Assembly (NCBI RefSeq): GCF_029360585.1
Contig: NZ_JAQZSJ010000003.1
Coordinates: forward strand, 434,001-498,000
Direction: 5' to 3'
DNA: 64,000 bases
Source: Cohnella caldifontis
Lineage (GTDB): Bacteria > Bacillota > Bacilli > Paenibacillales > Paenibacillaceae
The stretch's first letter is position 1, and the number at the start of each line of letters is the position of its first letter. This document shows, piece by piece, positions 59,200-64,000 of this stretch. The notes beneath the pieces are model-generated. The model ran no database searches. It was not told the origin of the DNA and was given only the letters and a program-made list of their open reading frames with translations. A program made the position numbers and the translations under genes.

Positions 59200-61389
59200 T
59201 TAAAAATCCGGACTTTGCTCTGCCTTTTCGATGATGCGTCTTAGTTCTTCCCGGGTATTCATGAGCGCTTCAGCCGTTTCTCGCGCGAGGCTAGACATCT
59301 GATCATAATGTTGGGAATCCGTAACGTATTGGATAATGCGATCCCTCATCTGATCGAAGGAATCCACGCGGAATTCGTCCGGAACGGAGGTCGAGACATC
59401 GCCGACCGGCAGAGTGACGGCAGGGAGGCCTTTGAACATGGCTTCCACGACGGAGGTTCCTCCGCCTCCGCGCTTAGGGTTGCAGTAGATGTCGCAGAGG
59501 TCGAGGATCGCCAGAACGTCCTCTTGGAAACCGAGATTGGCGGAATGTTCGGCTAAGCCTGGAACCCGGCTATTCCATGCCGCTAGATCGAATCCTCCCA
59601 GGAAGACCAGATGGGTGCCGCGGTCCGTCGTTTCGAGTAAAGCCTTCAGGAAATCTTCGGACGCTTCTTGATCCAAGCGGTACCCGACGATGAGAAGCAA
59701 TTTTTTGTCGGCGGGCAAACCGAATTGTTCCCGGGTGTAGGTGTTTTCCTGTTTCTTGAAATCGAACGTGAATACGCTCTCGATCAAGTTTTCCGGTTTG
59801 AACCCGAAGTCCTTAAGCAGTCGGATGTCGGAATCCGTTGCTCGGCGCCCCAACACATGGAACGGGGATTCGGTGATGGACAGGGAGTTATAAGGAACCG
59901 AGAGATTGATCACGGGAACCAAGTTGCTGCACAGATCGGCCGTGAGATTCGCTCCGCCGATGCTGAGGATGAAGTAAGGCTTCGCTTTCCGTACGGATTC
60001 CAGCAGGCCTACCATCTCGGCCGGATCCGGCATGACAGTTGAGGGTTGATAATACGGGACTTCAATGTTTTTAAACGAGACGGAGGACTTTTGCTCGTAC
60101 TCTTTGATCACATTGCCGACCGTAATATTGTAGAAGGGCACGATTTCACGGAGAGACAAAAGTTCTTTGGTGTTGATCAGCACCACTTTTTTGTGCAAGG
60201 AAGCGATCAGGTGGTAGCAGCGGTCCAAAGCGGTCTTGGTCGGAGCGTGGTTTAATGACAGGAACTGGCCCGTCATGACGAATACCACGTCCGGATTTCT
60301 ATCCTCCCGGGGGATGAAGTTCTCCCCGGGCAGCAATTCCTGTCTGAAATCCCGGTAGATTTGACGATAAAGCTTGCGTTGAAGGTAGTCGGTATCCCGA
60401 CTGGTTACGTTGCCGTTCAAGAAACTGATCCTACTGCTTTGCCAGAGCAGAAAAAACTTCGCGCTCCGCGAAATCGCGCCATCCTCCAGCGCCGATTCAA
60501 GAAGCTTTTGATGATAACGGACATCCGGAAAGACGTTTAATAGAAAAGACAATAAGAAATAACGAGCCGTGGACGGGCGGCTGAACTCCAACATGTCTTC
60601 CATAGCCGCACGGGCGAATTTCTTGGCATAAAACGAGGCTTCCGCCAGCATTTTCGCATAAAGTTCGAAGAGCTCCGAGTAGTTGGCGTACCGGTTGGCG
60701 AAATTTTGCGGGAATCCGTTGATCTCTTGCAACGCTTTCGTGACTTGTTCGGGCATTTTGTCCGGGTACCGGTATACAATGCTGTCATAGAATGGCGTTG
60801 CCGGATGAACGCCGGACATAAGATCGATGATGGCTGCCGGACCGTCTGCCGGTTCGAAAACATGAAATTCGCGATGAACATGATAGATTTTCCTGAACGC
60901 AGACGGGGTATGCTTCCATTCGGACGGTGCGTGCTGGGGATCGAATCGCACCCAAGTATGTATATGGTCGAAAGGCAATGTCTCCGAACCATCGATGGGC
61001 ACATAGTAGGAAGGTTTATCCAGCGCTTCGGTAACTTGAGGTGGAGATGCCGTCAATGCGGAATAAACCGGGTCGTCGGTTTCCCAATGCCGTTGCGCGG
61101 ATTCCTCATCGGAATAATAGACGAACCCGTCGTAAGTCTGATGGTACAGACGATAGGTAAGCCAATAAAAACGAGGAATATTGGATACGAAAACAAGCGA
61201 AGCGTCGCCTAACGAATCCGCCAAGGCATACTCCAGCAGATGCAAGGTATCTTCCGGCCGGATCCCGTTGGCGAGGGTATCGAAGAACACGGCGGGTTCG
61301 TAGCCTTGCGCTTCTAGCGATTGAATAAACCCTTGGAAACGGGGATCCGATTCGATTCCTTGCACGAAGCATGCCAATATTTTTCTCAT
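59200..61389 (-). CDS. Large glycosyltransferase, probably GT-B
   Basis: 729 residues, soluble. The C-terminal 350 residues look like a GT-B enzyme: VVFVMTGQFLSLNHAPTKTALDRCYHL, KLLLIVGYRLDQEASEDFL, THLVFLGGFDLAAW and YCNPKRGGGGTSVVEAMFKGLPAVTLPVGDVSTS as the donor-site loop. The first 370 residues are helical and unknown, perhaps a TPR-like acceptor domain as in protein glycosyltransferases. Lies reverse to the island, beyond its end. ATG 61389 has GAGGTG upstream; the frame to 61422 adds nothing family-like. A protein target such as flagellin is possible but not shown. Confidence 0.75.
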   Translation of the reverse strand: MRKILACFVQGIESDPRFQGFIQSLEAQGYEPAVFFDTLANGIRPEDTLHLLEYALADSLGDASLVFVSNIPRFYWLTYRLYHQTYDGFVYYSDEESAQRHWETDDPVYSALTASPPQVTEALDKPSYYVPIDGSETLPFDHIHTWVRFDPQHAPSEWKHTPSAFRKIYHVHREFHVFEPADGPAAIIDLMSGVHPATPFYDSIVYRYPDKMPEQVTKALQEINGFPQNFANRYANYSELFELYAKMLAEASFYAKKFARAAMEDMLEFSRPSTARYFLLSFLLNVFPDVRYHQKLLESALEDGAISRSAKFFLLWQSSRISFLNGNVTSRDTDYLQRKLYRQIYRDFRQELLPGENFIPREDRNPDVVFVMTGQFLSLNHAPTKTALDRCYHLIASLHKKVVLINTKELLSLREIVPFYNITVGNVIKEYEQKSSVSFKNIEVPYYQPSTVMPDPAEMVGLLESVRKAKPYFILSIGGANLTADLCSNLVPVINLSVPYNSLSITESPFHVLGRRATDSDIRLLKDFGFKPENLIESVFTFDFKKQENTYTREQFGLPADKKLLLIVGYRLDQEASEDFLKALLETTDRGTHLVFLGGFDLAAWNSRVPGLAEHSANLGFQEDVLAILDLCDIYCNPKRGGGGTSVVEAMFKGLPAVTLPVGDVSTSVPDEFRVDSFDQMRDRIIQYVTDSQHYDQMSSLARETAEALMNTREELRRIIEKAEQSPDF

Positions 61390-61489
61390 GAAAGCAGCAC
61401 CTCGACCGTGTAATGAACGCAATTTGATTATAGCTAGGTTTGTCGAATTTTAAAATTATCTAAAAATTCAAAAACATTATCGGAATGTT

Positions 61490-61519
61490 TTGAATCCGCT
61501 CCCTTCGCTGTGATATCAT
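61490..61519 (+). promoter_or_regulatory. Sigma-A promoter of hpf
   Basis: TTGAAT (61490-61495), 18-base spacer, TATCAT (61514-61519), followed by AAGGAGGT at 61531-61538. No sigma-B or sigma-H box like those before Bacillus yvyD was found. Confidence 0.6.
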
Positions 61520-61544
61520 GGAGGTACACAAAGGAGGTTTGCCT

Positions 61545-62108
61545 ATGAAATACAACATTCGTGGTCAGCGCATGGAAGTTACGGAAGCTCTTCGGGACTA
61601 CGTCGCGAAGAAGCTCGGGCGGCTGGAACGGTATTTTGAAGCAACTCCTGAATCCGATGTGCAGGTAACCTTGTCGGTTACCAAAGGTCAACATGCCATC
61701 GAGGTCACCATCCCTCTTCCGGGCGTGCTGCTTCGCGCCGAAGAGAAGAGCGACGACATGTACGCTTCCATTGACGACGTAGTGGACAAACTGGAGCGGC
61801 AAATCCGCAAGCACAAAACCAAGTTGAACCGCAAATTCCGCCAGATGGAGACGGGCAGACTGTTCAAGGAGGAAGCGGGAGCCGGCAAGAACGGAGCCGC
61901 GGTCGCAATTCATCAGGACGAGGAACAATGGGAACTGGTGAGGACCAAACGTTTCGCGATGAAGCCGATGGACGTCGAGGAAGCGATCTTGCAAATGAAC
62001 ATGGTCGGCCATAACTTCTACGTATTTTCCAACTCGGACACAAAGGAAGTCAACGTCGTCTATCGCCGCAACGACGGACGTTACGGGTTGATCGAAACGG
62101 CGGAATGA
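61545..62108 (+). CDS. hpf: Ribosome hibernation promoting factor, long form
   Basis: Dimerises 70S ribosomes into inactive 100S particles in stationary phase. 187 residues: the S30AE domain at about 1-100 (MKYNIRGQRMEVTEALRDYVAKKLGRLERYF), a linker, and the C-terminal dimerisation domain (FAMKPMDVEEAILQMNMVGHNFYVFSNSDTKEVNVVYRRNDGRYGLIE). ATG 61545 after AAGGAGGT. In Bacillus (yvyD) it follows fliT directly; here the sugar island lies between. Confidence 0.96.
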   Translation: MKYNIRGQRMEVTEALRDYVAKKLGRLERYFEATPESDVQVTLSVTKGQHAIEVTIPLPGVLLRAEEKSDDMYASIDDVVDKLERQIRKHKTKLNRKFRQMETGRLFKEEAGAGKNGAAVAIHQDEEQWELVRTKRFAMKPMDVEEAILQMNMVGHNFYVFSNSDTKEVNVVYRRNDGRYGLIETAE

Positions 62109-62137
62109 GATTCATATCCATAGAATAGAGAAGACGA

Positions 62138-62166
62138 AGCCCCGGCGTACTTCAAGAGCCGGGGCT
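62138..62166 (+). terminator. hpf terminator-like hairpin
   Basis: AGCCCCGGC (62138-62146) pairs with GCCGGGGCT (62158-62166). The T-tract (CTCTTAGTTAT) is weak, so termination may be partial. Confidence 0.5.
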
Positions 62167-62215
62167 CTTAGTTATATGATGGGGCCGCAGGAGGGTCTTA
62201 CCACGCCCCCCTTCC

Positions 62216-62244
62216 TTGCCCGCCCCCCCGCAAACTGATAAAAT
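62216..62244 (+). promoter_or_regulatory. Probable promoter of secA
   Basis: TTGCCC (62216-62221), 17-base spacer made largely of C residues, TAAAAT (62239-62244). About 40 bases before the secA start. Confidence 0.55.
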
Positions 62245-62284
62245 GTAAAGATACTGCCACACATGCAGGAGAGAGGGGTTCCCA

Positions 62285-64000
62285 ATGCTCGGAATCGTCA
62301 AGAAGATGTTCGGCGACGCCAACGAACGCGAGATCAAGCGCCTGACCCGCACGGTCGAGGAGATCAACGCGCTTGAACCCGAAGTGCAAGCCCTCAGCGA
62401 TGAGCAGCTTCGCGGCAAGACGGAGGAGTTCCGTTCGCGCCTGGAGAACGGCGAAGAGCTGGACGATTTGCTGCCGGAGGCGTTCGCGGTCGTGCGCGAG
62501 GCGTCCAAGCGCGTGCTGAACAAACGCCATTACGACGTTCAGCTGATCGGCGGCATGGTGCTGCACCAAGGCAAAATCGCGGAGATGCGCACCGGCGAAG
62601 GCAAGACGCTGGTCGGCACGCTGCCGGTTTACTTGAACGCCCTGGCCGGCAAAGGCGTGCACGTCGTCACGGTCAACGATTACCTGGCGCAGCGCGACAG
62701 CCAGGAGATGGGCCAGATCTACGCGTTCCTGGGCCTGACCGTCGGCTGCAATCTGCATGGGCTTTCGCATGAAGAGAAACAGCAGGCTTACGCCTGCGAT
62801 ATCACATACGGCACCAACAACGAATACGGCTTCGACTATCTGCGGGACAACATGGTGCTCTACAAGGAGCAGATGGTCCAGCGGCCGCTTTATTATGCCA
62901 TCATCGACGAAGTCGACTCCATCCTGATCGACGAGGCGCGCACGCCGCTGATCATCAGCGGCCAGGCTCAGAAATCGACCGAGATGTATTACGCGGCCGA
63001 CCGTTTCGTGAGCCGTCTCACCGAGACGGAAGACTTCACGATCGATATCAAAATGAAGCAGATCATGCTGACGGAGCAAGGGGTTTCGAAAACGGAGCGC
63101 GCGTTCAACATCGACAACCTGTACTCGCATGAGCACGTGCTGCTGAACCACCATGTCCAGCAAGCCCTTCGGGCGCGCTATATCATGAAGCGGGACGTGG
63201 ACTACGTCGTGCAGGAAGACGAAGTCATCATCGTCGACGAGTTCACCGGCCGCCTCATGGCAGGCCGCCGTTACAGCGACGGGCTTCACCAGGCGATCGA
63301 GGCGAAGGAAGGTCTCGAGGTTCAGCGGGAAAGCATGACGTTGGCGACGATCACGTTCCAGAACTACTTCCGGATGTACCGCAAGCTGGCCGGCATGACC
63401 GGTACGGCCAAGACGGAGGAAGAGGAATTCAAGCGGATTTACGGCCTGGAAGTCGTGCAGGTGCCGACGAACCGTCCGATGATCCGCAACGACATGCCCG
63501 ACGTCGTCTATAAATCGGAGAACGGCAAGTACAAATCCGTCGTCGAAGAAATCGTCAAACGGCATTCCACCGGGCAGCCGGTGCTTGTCGGCACGGTTTC
63601 CATCGAGAATTCCGAGCTCATTTCGGAGATGCTGAAGAAGAAGGGCGTCCCCCATCAAGTGCTCAACGCGAAATACCACGCCGTCGAAGCCGAGATCATT
63701 TCGAAAGCCGGGCAGCGCGGTCAAGTGACGATCGCGACCAACATGGCCGGCCGCGGCACGGACATTATCCTCGGGGAAGGCGTACCCGAACTCGGCGGCC
63801 TTCATATCATAGGTACGGAACGGCACGAATCCCGCCGGATCGACAACCAGCTGCGCGGACGCGCGGGACGCCAGGGCGACCCCGGCTCGTCCCAGTTCTA
63901 CCTGTCGATGCAGGACGAACTGATGCGCCGTTTCGGCGCCGACAACATCATGGGCATGATGGAGCGTCTCGGCTTCGACGAGGATTCCCCGATCGAGAGC
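62285..64000 (+). CDS. secA: Preprotein translocase ATPase SecA (5' part)
   Basis: Motor that pushes unfolded proteins through SecYEG. The first 572 residues are present; the frame is open to the window edge. Walker A MRTGEGKT at 101-108, DEVD box at 208-211 ([21 protein letters not shown]), preprotein-binding region in about 220-370, the second RecA domain with [50 protein letters not shown]-type blocks. Strong ribosome site AGAGAGGGG. The large reverse-strand frame across it is a GC-rich shadow. Confidence 0.97.
   Translation, partial: MLGIVKKMFGDANEREIKRLTRTVEEINALEPEVQALSDEQLRGKTEEFRSRLENGEELDDLLPEAFAVVREASKRVLNKRHYDVQLIGGMVLHQGKIAEMRTGEGKTLVGTLPVYLNALAGKGVHVVTVNDYLAQRDSQEMGQIYAFLGLTVGCNLHGLSHEEKQQAYACDITYGTNNEYGFDYLRDNMVLYKEQMVQRPLYYAIIDEVDSILIDEARTPLIISGQAQKSTEMYYAADRFVSRLTETEDFTIDIKMKQIMLTEQGVSKTERAFNIDNLYSHEHVLLNHHVQQALRARYIMKRDVDYVVQEDEVIIVDEFTGRLMAGRRYSDGLHQAIEAKEGLEVQRESMTLATITFQNYFRMYRKLAGMTGTAKTEEEEFKRIYGLEVVQVPTNRPMIRNDMPDVVYKSENGKYKSVVEEIVKRHSTGQPVLVGTVSIENSELISEMLKKKGVPHQVLNAKYHAVEAEIISKAGQRGQVTIATNMAGRGTDIILGEGVPELGGLHIIGTERHESRRIDNQLRGRAGRQGDPGSSQFYLSMQDELMRRFGADNIMGMMERLGFDEDSPIES

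Noticed and set aside
62198-63826. 542-residue reverse-strand open frame
   Set aside because: Shadow of secA, whose motifs are unmistakable on the forward strand.

Overview
The window looks like the chromosome of a spore-forming, flagellated Gram-positive bacterium of the Paenibacillaceae (Paenibacillus or Cohnella type). The grounds are an alpha/beta-type small acid-soluble spore protein gene, degSU, the comF–flgM–flgK–fliW–csrA–fliD gene order known from Bacillus, hpf–secA, and two secreted proteins with copper-amine-oxidase-like stalk domains, which are common in this family. This is inference from gene content; no 16S rRNA gene is present.

Layout. 1-1.5 kb: a low-GC manC (GDP-mannose supply). 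1.6-4.6 kb: a small secreted protein, then a reverse-strand pair of SGNH-like protein and MBOAT O-acyltransferase. 4.9-10.8 kb: spore protein, metK with an unusual short leader, a stalk-domain protein, a MmcQ/YjbR protein and a large phosphodiester-glycosidase-like exoprotein. 10.9-12.7 kb: degS-degU. 13.0-19.2 kb: an RND pump, its lipoprotein adaptor and an unknown 579-residue exported protein. 19.4-22.9 kb: a small membrane protein, comFA and comFC. 23-31.7 kb: the late flagellar operon (yvyF, flgM, flgN, flgK, flgL, yviE-like, fliW, csrA, flaG, fliD, fliS, fliT-like, hag).

31.7-58.8 kb: a continuous run of 25 co-directional sugar genes. It begins a few bases after the hag terminator behind a sigma-D-like promoter, with a Maf-type flagellin glycosyltransferase near its front. 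It encodes a complete GDP-D-glycero-D-manno-heptose set (gmhA, hddA, gmhB, hddC), a nonulosonic (sialic-like) acid set (PseB-, PseC-, PseH-, PseI- and PseF-like), UDP-galactopyranose mutase, several glycosyltransferases and two methyltransferases. Its middle (about 36.7-46.0 kb) is AT-rich, which suggests separate acquisition. 58.9-64 kb: cold-shock protein, a reverse-strand glycosyltransferase, hpf and the 5' part of secA. In Bacillus subtilis fliT is followed directly by hpf (yvyD) and secA, so the sugar block looks like an insertion at that junction.

How it works together: DegSU and sigma-D/FlgM control motility. FliW and CsrA gate hag translation, and the hag leader has a hairpin presenting GGA in its loop plus a GGA over the ribosome site. 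The adjoining island would make and attach an elaborate glycan to flagellin or another surface layer. Points of most interest are the sigma-D-linked island itself, a shared Rossmann-like domain fused to three unrelated enzymes in it, a glycosyltransferase with its halves in permuted order, an epimerase/ATP-grasp fusion, a terminator-like hairpin in the metK leader, and a flgM promoter that shares bases with a terminator.
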